A stretch of DNA of 64,000 nt from the NCBI RefSeq assembly GCF_000413935.1, contig NZ_KE340380.1:434001-498000 (forward strand), written 5' to 3'. This document shows, piece after piece, positions 45,929-56,388 of this stretch. Origin of the DNA: Acinetobacter colistiniresistens. GTDB lineage: Bacteria > Pseudomonadota > Gammaproteobacteria > Pseudomonadales > Moraxellaceae. Every line of letters begins with the position of its first letter. Position 1 is the stretch's first letter. The position numbers were made by a program, and so were the translations under genes. The notes under the pieces are model-generated. The model was not told the origin of the DNA, ran no database searches, and saw only the letters and a program-made list of their open reading frames with translations.

Positions 45929-48112
45929 ATGGAATCCCTAGCTTCCACCAGAAAAATATTTTCTCCCAAAATTTTAGTATCAGCGATTTCCTTGGTAATT
46001 GGTTCAGATGTGTGGGCAGCCGACACAGCTAATACATTGCCTACAATAACGGTTAAAGCTGAAGACAATCGTGATCGTTATACCGTTCAATCAAGTCGAA
46101 GCTCAACCAAACTCAATTTAAATTTAAAAGACACCCCACAGAGCTTAATAGTGTTTACTCAACAGCAAATAGAGGATCAGAATTTAACTGATATCAGCAG
46201 AGTTTTAGAGGAAACACCTGGGGTAAGTAAAAGTCAGCATGGACAAGAAGGTGCTGGCTTTTCAGATTATTATGCTCGTGGTTTTAAGCTTAATAATTTT
46301 ATGCGCGATGGTATTCCAACCAGTGCGGCATCTTTTGGTGGAGCTTATAACATTGGTTTGGAGGACACGGCCATTTATGACCGTATCGAAATTTTAAAAG
46401 GTGCGTCAGGTTTGCTTGGGGGGGCTGGTAATCCGAGTGCAAGCATTAATTATGTTCGTAAACGTGCGACTGAAGATACACTAGGTTCCATTAAAATTCA
46501 GGCTGGCAGTTGGGATCGGTACCGTAGTCAGTTTGATGTATCAGGTGGGTTGAATACAGATAAAACCTTGAAAGGACGATTGATTGCGGCACATTCATCA
46601 GGTGGCAATCAGCAGGATCGTTATCATAAAGATTCAACCTTACTCTATGGTACGGTAGATTATAATTTCAGTGATCAGACGATATTAACAACCGCACTAA
46701 GTTTGCAACAAAATAAAATCCACAATGCTGCACAACATGGTTTTCCATTTGTGAGTGGGGATGGTTTGAAGCAGACGACCTTTGGACCAAGAGATAATCC
46801 AGCAACTAATAACTCAAATCTTGCGGTAAATAATTTATATGCATTACTGGGTGTAGAGCATCAATTTAATTCAAATTGGAAAGGGATGATTAACTATAGT
46901 TATTCCAAAACTGACAGCGATCAAATTAGAAACATAGCAGGCTATACTTTAAATTATCAAGATGAAAAGGGTATCGCCAATGGTACTGACTGGGAGGGTA
47001 ACCCGATTATCTTAAAGCCTGGGGAAATGAGTGTTCATGGAAGTAAGTTTATAAGTACACCAGAAGTTCATGCAATTGATAGTTTTGTTTCAGGGCAGTT
47101 TCAAGCACTTGGTCGCGAGCATGAATTAAGTTTTGGGATCAATGGATACAAAGTAAATGCCAATGATCCTGCATATAAAGTTTGGCAATTTTCATCTAGA
47201 CCTATCCAAAACTACCATGGCGATGTGGGAGACTATATCAACTTGACGCCTATTGGGCGGACGATAACCGATGAATATCAGATTGGTGGATTTGCCTCGG
47301 CCAAACTACAGTTAGCAGATCCAGTAAAACTGATTTTAGGCTCACGTTTGAGTAGTTGGGAGCGCAAAAATACAGGTACTGAACAAAAACAAAGTCATAT
47401 CTATACGCCTTATGCAGGTTTGATTTTAGATATAAATGATCAGATCTCTGCATATGCAAGTTATACCTCTATTTTTAATCCATCTACTCGAAAAAATGTT
47501 ACAGGCCAATTCTTAGATCCAGAAGAGGGAAATAGTGCAGAAATAGGCTTAAAAGCAGAATTCTTTGATCAGCGCTTAAATACTAATCTTGCTTACTTCG
47601 AAACCAAGCAAGATAACTTTGCTGTCAGAGATGGTGAGAAGTTTACCACCGATGGTGAATTTGCTTATATTGCAGTCAATGGTGCCAAGGTAAAGGGCAT
47701 AGAGTTATCGGTTGCTGGTGAATTAAGTCCTTATTGGCATATTTCTGGTGGATATACTTACACAGATGCAAAAGATCGGGATGGAAAAACCTTAACAACA
47801 GCTACGGGAAGTTCACTTCCACGGCAGACGCTGAAGTTGTTCACTAATTATCAATGGGATAAATTGACATTAGGGGCTGGGGTGAATTGGCAAAGTGAAA
47901 TTTTTGATACACGTGCACGCGGCGTAGCAACTCAGTTTAATCGACAAGATGACTATGTTTTATTAAACCTAATGGGGAGATATCAGATCAATCCAGATCT
48001 CAGTATTGCGGTCAATGTTGATAATGTCGGAAATACAGTTTATAAAAGAACGGCAATCAATACTTGGGGGGAGCTACGTAACTTTATGGCAACCCTTAAT
48101 TATAAATTTTGA
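45929..48112 (+). CDS. TonB-dependent siderophore receptor
   Basis: 727 residues from the ATG at 45929 (GAG seven bases upstream). Signal peptide ends near residue 30 (DVWAAD). The TonB box is TLPTITVKA, then the plug (about 45-170) with KDTPQSLIVFTQQQI and ILKGASGLLGGAGNPSASIN. A 22-strand barrel ends in aromatic Phe (NYKF). The plug sequence is of the FhuE/FpvA/FoxA hydroxamate-type receptors, but the ligand cannot be fixed. It imports ferric siderophore across the outer membrane with TonB. Probably Fur-repressed. No synthesis genes nearby. Confidence 0.9.
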   Translation: MESLASTRKIFSPKILVSAISLVIGSDVWAADTANTLPTITVKAEDNRDRYTVQSSRSSTKLNLNLKDTPQSLIVFTQQQIEDQNLTDISRVLEETPGVSKSQHGQEGAGFSDYYARGFKLNNFMRDGIPTSAASFGGAYNIGLEDTAIYDRIEILKGASGLLGGAGNPSASINYVRKRATEDTLGSIKIQAGSWDRYRSQFDVSGGLNTDKTLKGRLIAAHSSGGNQQDRYHKDSTLLYGTVDYNFSDQTILTTALSLQQNKIHNAAQHGFPFVSGDGLKQTTFGPRDNPATNNSNLAVNNLYALLGVEHQFNSNWKGMINYSYSKTDSDQIRNIAGYTLNYQDEKGIANGTDWEGNPIILKPGEMSVHGSKFISTPEVHAIDSFVSGQFQALGREHELSFGINGYKVNANDPAYKVWQFSSRPIQNYHGDVGDYINLTPIGRTITDEYQIGGFASAKLQLADPVKLILGSRLSSWERKNTGTEQKQSHIYTPYAGLILDINDQISAYASYTSIFNPSTRKNVTGQFLDPEEGNSAEIGLKAEFFDQRLNTNLAYFETKQDNFAVRDGEKFTTDGEFAYIAVNGAKVKGIELSVAGELSPYWHISGGYTYTDAKDRDGKTLTTATGSSLPRQTLKLFTNYQWDKLTLGAGVNWQSEIFDTRARGVATQFNRQDDYVLLNLMGRYQINPDLSIAVNVDNVGNTVYKRTAINTWGELRNFMATLNYKF

Positions 48113-48163
48113 TTTAACTTTTTTGAATTGTAATGCAATTGTGTTGATTTAAATGATTGTTTT

Positions 48164-48198
48164 ATTCAGGCATGAACATGGTTATGTCATGCCTGAAT
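48164..48198. terminator. Hairpin between receptor gene and ABC-F gene
   Basis: A perfect 12-bp stem (ATTCAGGCATGA, 48164-48175, with 48187-48198) has an 11-base loop. T tracts are weak on both sides, so a two-way terminator of moderate strength. Confidence 0.6.
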
Positions 48199-48213
48199 TT
48201 GAAAATAAAAAAA

Positions 48214-49788
48214 CTATGTCAAGACATAGGATGTGGTGATTCCGCATTCTTCAACAAAATTCTTATCATGCGACACCAATATCACAGCACCGTTAAAAGA
48301 ATGAATTGCTTGAGCCAGTAATTCACGAGATTCGATATCGAGATGGTTTTCGGGTTCATCTAAAAATAACAGTTCAACCGCTTGTTGCTTTAACGCAAGC
48401 AAAGCCACTTTTAAGCGTTCACCGCCACTTAAATTTCTTACAGAGCTAAGGGCTTTATCTCTACGAATTTGTAAGTTGCCCAAGAGGGTGCGTGCTTGTT
48501 GCTCAGTCAGATCGGGGTTAATACCACATAAATATTCAACGGCAGATAGACTTTCATTGAGTAATGAAAGATTCTGAGCCAGATAAACAGAGCTTACTTT
48601 GCAATAAATCTCTCCTGCAAGTGGCGGGATTAAGCCTTGAAGGGTTTTGAGTAAAGTGGACTTACCGGTACCATTTGCGCCACTTAAATGCAATTTTTCA
48701 CCAGTCGATAGCGCTAGATCAATTGGCTGTGTTTTTGCGTAAGCAAGCTGTAATTGCTGGCAGCGTAAAATCTCACCTGATTTCCCCGTCTTTTGGCTAA
48801 ACTCAAAAAATTGTGATTTAAGATGTTCCAGTTGCGTTTGTTTTTGCTGTAACTCATCTTTGGCATCTGCAAGTTGTTTGCTTTGTTGTTTTCTGAGGTG
48901 AGAAAGAGATTTCTCGGATTGTTCTTTCTTGGCATCTAGTAAGATGGGGGCTTGAGATCCAGAGGCTCTTAACTTTTCACCAGCTTTTTGACGTTTCTGC
49001 GCTTTCATCTGGCTTTGATGCTGTTGCTCTTTTAGTTGTTTTAACTCGCGTTTTTCTTGCTGAACAGCTTGGGATAAGGCTTCGACCTGCAACAGTTGCT
49101 GCTGTTGATAAAGCGTATAATTACCACCGTAATAGTGTAAACCTAACTGATTTAAAGCAAGAATGCCTTGTACATGTGCCAATAGTTGTCGGTCATGACT
49201 AATGATCAGTCCACCCATTCGGTGTTGAGACATTTGTTGGATCAGCCATTCACGTCCTTGGTTATCTAAGTGATTGCTTGGTTCATCGAGCAGCAGGTAA
49301 TGATCTTTGAGTAAAAATAAGCGGCATAGCGCGAGTTTGGTTTTTTGACCCTCGCTTAAATGCTGAATGGGTGTATCAAGGTTTATGGGTAAGCCTGCAC
49401 TTTGCAAAAGCTGCTGCCATTCTGTGGGTAAATGCCAAAGCCCTTCAACCTGATCATAATCTGTAAAAGTTGCCGTACCTTGCTGGATTCGCTCAAAGCA
49501 TCCGTTTAAATCTTCAATATGCAAAGCTTGAGCGATAGTATCTGCTTGTACGCGCTGAAGCTGAGTTAAATATTGATGTGGGCATTGCCAAGAAATTTGG
49601 CCTGAATAGGGCAACTTAGATGCCATTTGTTCATGCAGAACAGACATCAATACTGATTTGCCTTGACCATTACGCCCGACCAGTCCTGTGAACTGATGTA
49701 ATGGAAGTTGAAAGCTAAGCCGATCAAACAGTTTTTGCTGGGCTAATTCAAGGGATAGGTTCGAAATAATACATGCCTGTTGAGTCAT
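48214..49788 (-). CDS. ABC-F family ATPase
   Basis: 524 residues from the ATG at 49788 (GAGG six bases upstream; the frame is open about 30 codons further). Two ATPase domains without membrane helices: Walker A GRNGQGKS and GANGTGKST, signatures LSEGQKTKLALCRL and LSGGERLKVALLAL, Walker B LLLDEPSNHLD and LFLDEPENHLD. The linker between them is long, charged and Gln/Lys-rich (about 230-330). ABC-F proteins act on the ribosome: some rescue stalls, some protect from antibiotics. Subgroup cannot be told; Uup/YheS-like is the nearest guess. Confidence 0.88.
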   Translation of the reverse strand: MTQQACIISNLSLELAQQKLFDRLSFQLPLHQFTGLVGRNGQGKSVLMSVLHEQMASKLPYSGQISWQCPHQYLTQLQRVQADTIAQALHIEDLNGCFERIQQGTATFTDYDQVEGLWHLPTEWQQLLQSAGLPINLDTPIQHLSEGQKTKLALCRLFLLKDHYLLLDEPSNHLDNQGREWLIQQMSQHRMGGLIISHDRQLLAHVQGILALNQLGLHYYGGNYTLYQQQQLLQVEALSQAVQQEKRELKQLKEQQHQSQMKAQKRQKAGEKLRASGSQAPILLDAKKEQSEKSLSHLRKQQSKQLADAKDELQQKQTQLEHLKSQFFEFSQKTGKSGEILRCQQLQLAYAKTQPIDLALSTGEKLHLSGANGTGKSTLLKTLQGLIPPLAGEIYCKVSSVYLAQNLSLLNESLSAVEYLCGINPDLTEQQARTLLGNLQIRRDKALSSVRNLSGGERLKVALLALKQQAVELLFLDEPENHLDIESRELLAQAIHSFNGAVILVSHDKNFVEECGITTSYVLT

Positions 49789-50158
49789 AAGAAACCTCAT
49801 AAACAGGATATGCAAAATAGAGAAATCGAGATAAGTTTTAGAATAAAGAAGCGCTAAACGATAGCTAAGTCTATTTTGCACATCAAAAAGAAAAATGAAC
49901 TTTGATGATGGAAATAGAACTTACTTCATTGGCGTAATCTCAAATTGGTTTATTTTTACACTATTCTATGGGGGAACTGGCGAAAGGTCAAACTTTAAGG
50001 TTTTGAAGATAGCATTAAAAAAATATAAAAAGTGCTTGTCAAATGCTGAAATAGTGCGTAATTTAATAGTTAGACACCGTTTTTTAGATATTTGAAATAA
50101 ATATGTTAAAGCATACTGTAAAAACCAACGCATACTTTTACTTTTGGCAATATTGATC
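49789..50158. other. Gene-free gap before the aroG leader region
   Basis: 370 bases. A 66-codon + strand frame (49895-50095) begins with no ribosome-binding site and has no protein-like pattern, so I do not call it. The promoter of the aroG leader transcript should lie in the last 100 bases. Confidence 0.4.
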
Positions 50159-50237
50159 GTTGCCTGATGCGTTTCGGGCAGCAAAAAGGTTGCCCAACCA
50201 GTTAATACCTGATCGGCAACACCGATCAGGTTTTTTT
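50159..50237 (+). ncRNA. Structured segment ending in a terminator, possible attenuator or small RNA
   Basis: The terminator is CCTGATCGG-CAACA-CCGATCAGG (50208-50230) followed by seven T. Upstream GTTGCC (50159-50164) could instead pair with GGCAAC (50215-50220), which overlaps the terminator stem and loop. Two further small stems (GGGCA/TGCCC and GGTT/AACC, 50176-50199) compete. This permits mutually exclusive folds. It may control read-through into the leader peptide and aroG, or be the end of a separate small RNA. No T-box or known riboswitch core is recognised. Confidence 0.5.
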
Positions 50238-50271
50238 ATGCTTTAACAATCAAGATTTTAGGAGAAATACC

Positions 50272-50364
50272 ATGTACACATTTAACTATTCATATTTTAG
50301 CAAGATTTCTTGGTTTTACTTTGCAAAAAAATCAACATCGCTTAGATCACACTTGCTCAAATAA
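50272..50364 (+). CDS. Aromatic-amino-acid-rich leader peptide upstream of DAHP synthase
   Basis: 30 residues, beginning MYTFNYSYF and continuing SKISWFYF. Nine of the first 17 codons are Tyr, Phe or Trp (four Tyr, four Phe, one Trp). AGGAG lies seven bases before the ATG, an excellent ribosome-binding site. The stop TAA is followed at once by another ATG opening a 12-codon frame that ends four bases before aroG. The codon content and position next to the first enzyme of aromatic synthesis point to a regulatory leader whose translation speed reads the supply of charged tRNA(Tyr/Phe/Trp). Function inferred. Confidence 0.8.
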   Translation: MYTFNYSYFSKISWFYFAKKSTSLRSHLLK

Positions 50365-50370
50365 ATGATA

Positions 50371-50392
50371 GGACTGCGAAGAAAGTCAGTCC
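50371..50392 (+). promoter_or_regulatory. Hairpin next to the aroG ribosome-binding site
   Basis: GGACTG (50371-50376) and CAGTCC (50387-50392) form a 6-bp stem with a 10-base loop and no T tract. The aroG Shine-Dalgarno AGAGGA (50393-50398) begins at the next base. TTTCTT inside the leader (50305-50310, Ile-Ser-Trp codons) is complementary to AAGAAA in the loop region (50379-50384), allowing an alternative fold. Confidence 0.5.
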
Positions 50393-50406
50393 AGAGGAAT
50401 TGAAAA

Positions 50407-51450
50407 ATGAATGCTTTAAATACTGCTTTGACACAACCACAAACACATACAAAAGAATCAATGCTTAGCTTGCCATCACAACTCAAAGCGCAGTATCCCT
50501 TGTCTGCAACTTTAGCGCAGCAAATTTCAAAACATCGCCAAACGATTCAGAATATTTTATCAGGACAAGATCATCGTTTAATGGTGATTACAGGCCCTTG
50601 TTCGATTCATGATCCTATTGCTGTCCTTGAATATGCGGATCGACTACAACAACTACAAGAACAAGTTAAAGATCAGATCTTTCTAGTAATGCGCGCATAT
50701 ATTGAAAAACCACGTACTACAGTGGGTTGGAAAGGTTTCTTATACGATCCAAATTTAGATGGATCATCAGATTTACAACTCGGTTTAGAAAAATCACGTC
50801 AGCTTTACTTACAACTGATTGAAAAAGGCTTACCGATTGCCAGTGAAATTTTAAGCCCAATGGCTACAGGTTATTTTGACGACCTATTGGCTTGGGGGGC
50901 AATTGGAGCACGTACCAGTGAATCACAAATTCATCGTGAAATAGCAAGCCATATGCCATACAGCATTGGCTTCAAGAATGGTACAGATGGCTCGATTCAA
51001 ATTGCTTTGGATGCGATTCAGTCTGCACTCAATGGTCATCAATTTTTAGGTATGACACAGCAGGGTTTGCCCGCGATTCTGCATAGTGAAGGTAACCCAT
51101 TACCACATTTAATTTTACGTGGCTCAAATCACGGTACTAACTATGACTTGGCTTCGATTCAGGCAATGCATTTCAAACATAAACATTTACCTGCATTAGT
51201 GATCGACTGTAGTCATGGCAATAGTGGTAAAAATCCATTAGTACAACCAGAGGTTCTACAGCAAATTATTGCAGAACGTGCGGAATCTAAAGTGCGTGGT
51301 GTGATGATTGAAAGCCATTTAGTCGATGGCAATCAAAAGATTTCCTGTGATATGACTTACGGTCAGTCAGTTACTGACGGCTGCTTAGGATGGGATAAAA
51401 CGGAACAGGCCTTATTGGATGTTGCGGAAAAAATGAGATTGAAGAAATAA
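50407..51450 (+). CDS. aroG: 3-deoxy-7-phosphoheptulonate (DAHP) synthase, class I
   Basis: 347 residues of the AroF/G/H type. It joins phosphoenolpyruvate and erythrose 4-phosphate, committing carbon to the shikimate pathway. Visible elements: the metal ligand Cys65 in ITGPCSIHDP, RAYIEKPRTTVGWKG with Arg96 and Lys101, and SEILSPMATGY. ARTSESQIHRE, GFKNGTDG and IDCSHGNSGKN, with a metal His in the last, complete the set. Which end product inhibits the enzyme I cannot decide. Shine-Dalgarno AGAGGA at eight bases. Preceded by the aromatic leader peptide; terminator after it. Confidence 0.93.
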   Translation: MNALNTALTQPQTHTKESMLSLPSQLKAQYPLSATLAQQISKHRQTIQNILSGQDHRLMVITGPCSIHDPIAVLEYADRLQQLQEQVKDQIFLVMRAYIEKPRTTVGWKGFLYDPNLDGSSDLQLGLEKSRQLYLQLIEKGLPIASEILSPMATGYFDDLLAWGAIGARTSESQIHREIASHMPYSIGFKNGTDGSIQIALDAIQSALNGHQFLGMTQQGLPAILHSEGNPLPHLILRGSNHGTNYDLASIQAMHFKHKHLPALVIDCSHGNSGKNPLVQPEVLQQIIAERAESKVRGVMIESHLVDGNQKISCDMTYGQSVTDGCLGWDKTEQALLDVAEKMRLKK

Positions 51451-51459
51451 CTTGCAAAT

Positions 51460-51491
51460 AAAAAAGCCAATCTGAATTGATTGGCTTTTTT
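51460..51491. terminator. Two-way terminator after aroG
   Basis: A 13-bp stem (51460-51472 with 51479-51491, GCCAATC core) with A and T runs lies between the convergent aroG and hydrolase genes. Confidence 0.92.
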
Positions 51492-51503
51492 ATTTATGCG
51501 GAA

Positions 51504-52424
51504 TTAAGCCGCGTGAGTTGCTTGAGCACTAAGGAAGTGTCCAATTTCCTGACTAAATTTTCTAGGTTCGGTAATCAGTGGTGTATGTCCAGAGCGCTCG
51601 AAATAAATTGCAGTGGCATTCGCTAAGCTTTCGGCAATCAGGGTTTGTCCAGTTTCTGGGTAGAGTGTAGATTCACGGCCAATAAAGAACGTTGTTGGGC
51701 AATTCAGCTGACTGATGGCTTCGCGATAGTCTTCATCATGATTTAAATAATTTTCGACATACCAAAGTAAGTAATCAAGGCGTTGAATTGGCAGTAAATA
51801 TTTCTGTAAAAAAGGGCGGTTTAGTGCAAGCTTGAAGATCTTGGGGCTATAATTATTACTACCTTGAAGTTCAATGAAGGCACCCCACAAGCTTACAAGA
51901 TTGTAGCGAATATCATTCGGTAGATCTTCAAGCTTTTGGGCATGTGTATGGTTGAGTAATAATGTTTGAATCTCAAGTAGCAGCTTTTTAAATTGAGGAT
52001 TTTTGGTACCAAATAAACCATATTGCCAAGATTCATCGACTGCAATTTTAGGGGTTTGATCAATATGCAAGTAGGCCTTAAGTTTTTCTGCTAAACCGCC
52101 ATGTTTCATACCATGCATGGCTGTTGTTGCACCCATGGAATAACCCATCAAGATAAATTGATCCAGCTTTAATTGTTTGATCAGTGCATCTACATCATTC
52201 CAGTGGCTTGAAATGGCATCCAAGTCTGGGATGGCACAATTTTTTGAACCGCCAAAACCACGCCAATCGGGGATGATAAACTCATACTGTTTGCGATTGG
52301 CAAACAAGAACGGGAGCCACTGCCAGCTTTGCATTCCCAACCCCGATAAAACCAAGACAGGTTCACCTTCGCCGACACGTCGTACAAATAATTTTTCCTG
52401 ATCTGGCATGGTATAAAATGGCAT
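51504..52424 (-). CDS. Alpha/beta hydrolase, coupled to padR
   Basis: 306 residues. Nucleophile elbow GYSMGA (Ser near residue 95), oxyanion HG-like SGLGMQ near 28, acid Asp or Glu in FFIGRES, and the base His in ERSGHTPLI near residue 280. The WRGFGGS motif is typical of this fold. Substrate unknown. Its ATG overlaps the padR stop by one base, so the two are co-expressed and it is likely under PadR control. Confidence 0.85.
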   Translation of the reverse strand: MPFYTMPDQEKLFVRRVGEGEPVLVLSGLGMQSWQWLPFLFANRKQYEFIIPDWRGFGGSKNCAIPDLDAISSHWNDVDALIKQLKLDQFILMGYSMGATTAMHGMKHGGLAEKLKAYLHIDQTPKIAVDESWQYGLFGTKNPQFKKLLLEIQTLLLNHTHAQKLEDLPNDIRYNLVSLWGAFIELQGSNNYSPKIFKLALNRPFLQKYLLPIQRLDYLLWYVENYLNHDEDYREAISQLNCPTTFFIGRESTLYPETGQTLIAESLANATAIYFERSGHTPLITEPRKFSQEIGHFLSAQATHAA

Positions 52425-52984
52425 TATTTTTCTCCAATCTTGTCCGCTTCCTCAAACTTTCTCAGCTGAGGAATCATTTGTTCCAACCATTTTATCCATT
52501 CACTTTCTGTAATGATACCAAGTTCGAGAATCATTTTATGAATGAATAAGACACGGTTGGTTGGTTCACTATTTTTAAAGTCTTTATCATGGATGGCTTG
52601 ATAAAGGCTTAATTTTTCCTTATGTATCGATAAATGGCGTTCCAATTCCGGCAGAATGGTATTACCGTCGAGTTGAGCTTCCGCTCTTAACCTCACCATA
52701 AGGTCATCGCGTAATTGCGCGGGTTCGCTTTGTTGTTCAATCCATGCAGCGAGTTCTATTCTTCCAAGTTGCTCAACTTGGTAAGTTTTTTTTCGGCTAT
52801 TCGCAGCTTGTTCTTCTAATGTAGAAATCCATCCTTTTTTCAGCATCCCATTGAGTTCTCGATAGATTTGCTGATGAGTCGCATTCCAAAAGAAGCCCAT
52901 TGAACGGTCAAAGCGACGAGCCAACTCGAAACCTGTACTTGGTTTTTCGAGTAGACTGGTCAATAAAACATGGGCGAGTGACAT
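52424..52984 (-). CDS. PadR family transcriptional regulator
   Basis: 186 residues from the ATG at 52984 (MSLAHVLL); the frame extends nine codons further. PadR winged helix in the first 85 residues: LLEKPSTGFELARRFDRSMGFFW, in two helices, then HQQIYRELNGMLKKGW, hallmark of the family. The C-terminal helical dimerisation domain follows (about 95-185). PadR proteins repress and respond to phenolic or other ligands. It is divergent from fadH, with two matching palindromes in the shared 124-base gap. Confidence 0.9.
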   Translation of the reverse strand: MSLAHVLLTSLLEKPSTGFELARRFDRSMGFFWNATHQQIYRELNGMLKKGWISTLEEQAANSRKKTYQVEQLGRIELAAWIEQQSEPAQLRDDLMVRLRAEAQLDGNTILPELERHLSIHKEKLSLYQAIHDKDFKNSEPTNRVLFIHKMILELGIITESEWIKWLEQMIPQLRKFEEADKIGEK

Positions 52985-53016
52985 GATGTTCCATAATAAA
53001 AAATGACTCACCAGAA

Positions 53017-53036
53017 TTATGCAATATGTTGCATAA
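53017..53036. promoter_or_regulatory. Palindrome 1 of the padR/fadH gap, candidate PadR operator
   Basis: TTATGCAATATGTTGCATAA, a perfect 8-bp inverted repeat around four bases, 33 bases upstream of padR. Confidence 0.7.
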
Positions 53037-55133
<2,097 letters not shown>

Positions 55134-55206
55134 AACATTGATGAGCATTTTCTTTTAGGAGGGAATGCTCATCAACCGATCCATCAAATCACAAGGAAAA
55201 ATAACA

Positions 55207-55614
55207 ATGACACTCGAAACAACAAAACAGGCTTTGGAAAACTGGCATCACATGATTAAAACAGGTGACTTATCGAATTTAAATGATTTGTTGGCTGAAG
55301 ATGTCGTATTTCGTTCTCCCGTTGCTTATAAGCCTTATGAAGGAAAGCATGTGGTTTTCTTTATTTTGACCAACGTCATTCAGGTTTTTGAAAACTTCAC
55401 TTATTACCGCGAATTCTATACTGAAGATGGGGAAAATGTGGTGTTGGAGTTTAGTGCCGAAGTTAGTGGGAAATCGCTCAAAGGTATTGATATGGTTCGA
55501 TTTAACCAACAAGGGAAAATCATTGATTTTGAAGTGATGATTCGCCCAATGAGTGGTTTAGCTGCGTTGGCTGAGAAAATGGGTGCAAGATTTGCAAAAT
55601 ATCAGCCAAGCTAA
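55207..55614 (+). CDS. NTF2/SnoaL-like small protein
   Basis: 135 residues from the ATG at 55207 (AAGGA nine bases upstream). The cone-shaped NTF2-like fold is suggested by an N-terminal helix followed by LLAEDVVFRSPVAY and a run of beta strands. Such proteins are often isomerases, hydratases or ligand binders. The role is unknown, but the position between fadH and lipid hydrolases hints at fatty-acid handling. 73 bases after fadH, 39 before the next gene. Confidence 0.75.
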   Translation: MTLETTKQALENWHHMIKTGDLSNLNDLLAEDVVFRSPVAYKPYEGKHVVFFILTNVIQVFENFTYYREFYTEDGENVVLEFSAEVSGKSLKGIDMVRFNQQGKIIDFEVMIRPMSGLAALAEKMGARFAKYQPS

Positions 55615-55653
55615 TCTCGCTAAAATAGCCTAAGTAATATTGAGACTCTTGTA

Positions 55654-56373
55654 ATGTGGTTAAAGCTTTCAACTTTTGCATTACTTCCTATACTTCTTAT
55701 ACAAGGTATGAAAGTTCGGAAGAATACACCTCGTCTTTTAGAAGCCAGTGGTGATCGGGAGGGCTCTGTTGGCAATGGTAAACCGCTTTCATTGCTTATC
55801 CTTGGCGATTCGGCGGCGGCTGGGGTTGGTGTTGAAACGCAGCAAGATGCTTTGTCTGGAGCGATTATTTCCCAGTTGCAGCAGGACTATTTGTTGCAAT
55901 GGAAACTACATGCTAAAACAGGTGATACCACACAGCAGGTTTTTCAGGCAGTGCAACAGTTAGAACAGCAGTGCTATGATGTTGTAATCACTTCAATTGG
56001 TGTCAATGATGTGACTAAACTGACCTCTGCTAAATCGTGGATCAAACAACAAAAGCAACTATTCACCTATATACAGAGCCAATTTCAACCTAAACTCATC
56101 ATTGTATCAGGTGTGCCGCCGATGCAGCATTTTCCAGCGTTGCCTAATCCATTGGCTTGGTTGTTTGGACGATATGCACAACAGATGAATCAGGCATTAC
56201 AACAGTGGTTGGCACCACAGCCACAGTTTCAATTTATTCAATATGATCTTGAAACTTTTCAGGCACTGGATTTGCCAATGGCAAGTGATGGTTTTCATCC
56301 AAGCAAAGAAATCTATGCCATTTGGGGACAACAAGTCGCAGCTTTGGTGCGACAAACATTTACTCATCCTTAG
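55654..56373 (+). CDS. SGNH/GDSL family hydrolase
   Basis: 239 residues. One hydrophobic N-terminal segment (about 1-17) may be an uncleaved anchor or signal. Block I LGDSAAAGVGVE gives the catalytic Ser near residue 53. Block III GVNDVTKL gives the oxyanion Asn, and block V ASDGFHPS the Asp and His. It is an esterase or lipase-type enzyme, probably facing the periplasm. Only 15 bases before the next gene, so one transcript. Confidence 0.85.
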   Translation: MWLKLSTFALLPILLIQGMKVRKNTPRLLEASGDREGSVGNGKPLSLLILGDSAAAGVGVETQQDALSGAIISQLQQDYLLQWKLHAKTGDTTQQVFQAVQQLEQQCYDVVITSIGVNDVTKLTSAKSWIKQQKQLFTYIQSQFQPKLIIVSGVPPMQHFPALPNPLAWLFGRYAQQMNQALQQWLAPQPQFQFIQYDLETFQALDLPMASDGFHPSKEIYAIWGQQVAALVRQTFTHP

Positions 56374-56388
56374 AGGTGGCGGTTGAAT

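Noticed and set aside
49895..50095. 66-codon + strand frame between the ABC-F gene and the aroG leader
   Set aside because: No Shine-Dalgarno and no recognisable protein pattern; the - strand frame over the same DNA is equally unconvincing.
50167..50205. 12-codon frame (MRFGQQKGCPTS) in front of the terminator before aroG, as a possible first leader peptide
   Set aside because: No ribosome-binding site and only one aromatic codon; the stems it overlaps explain the sequence better as RNA structure.
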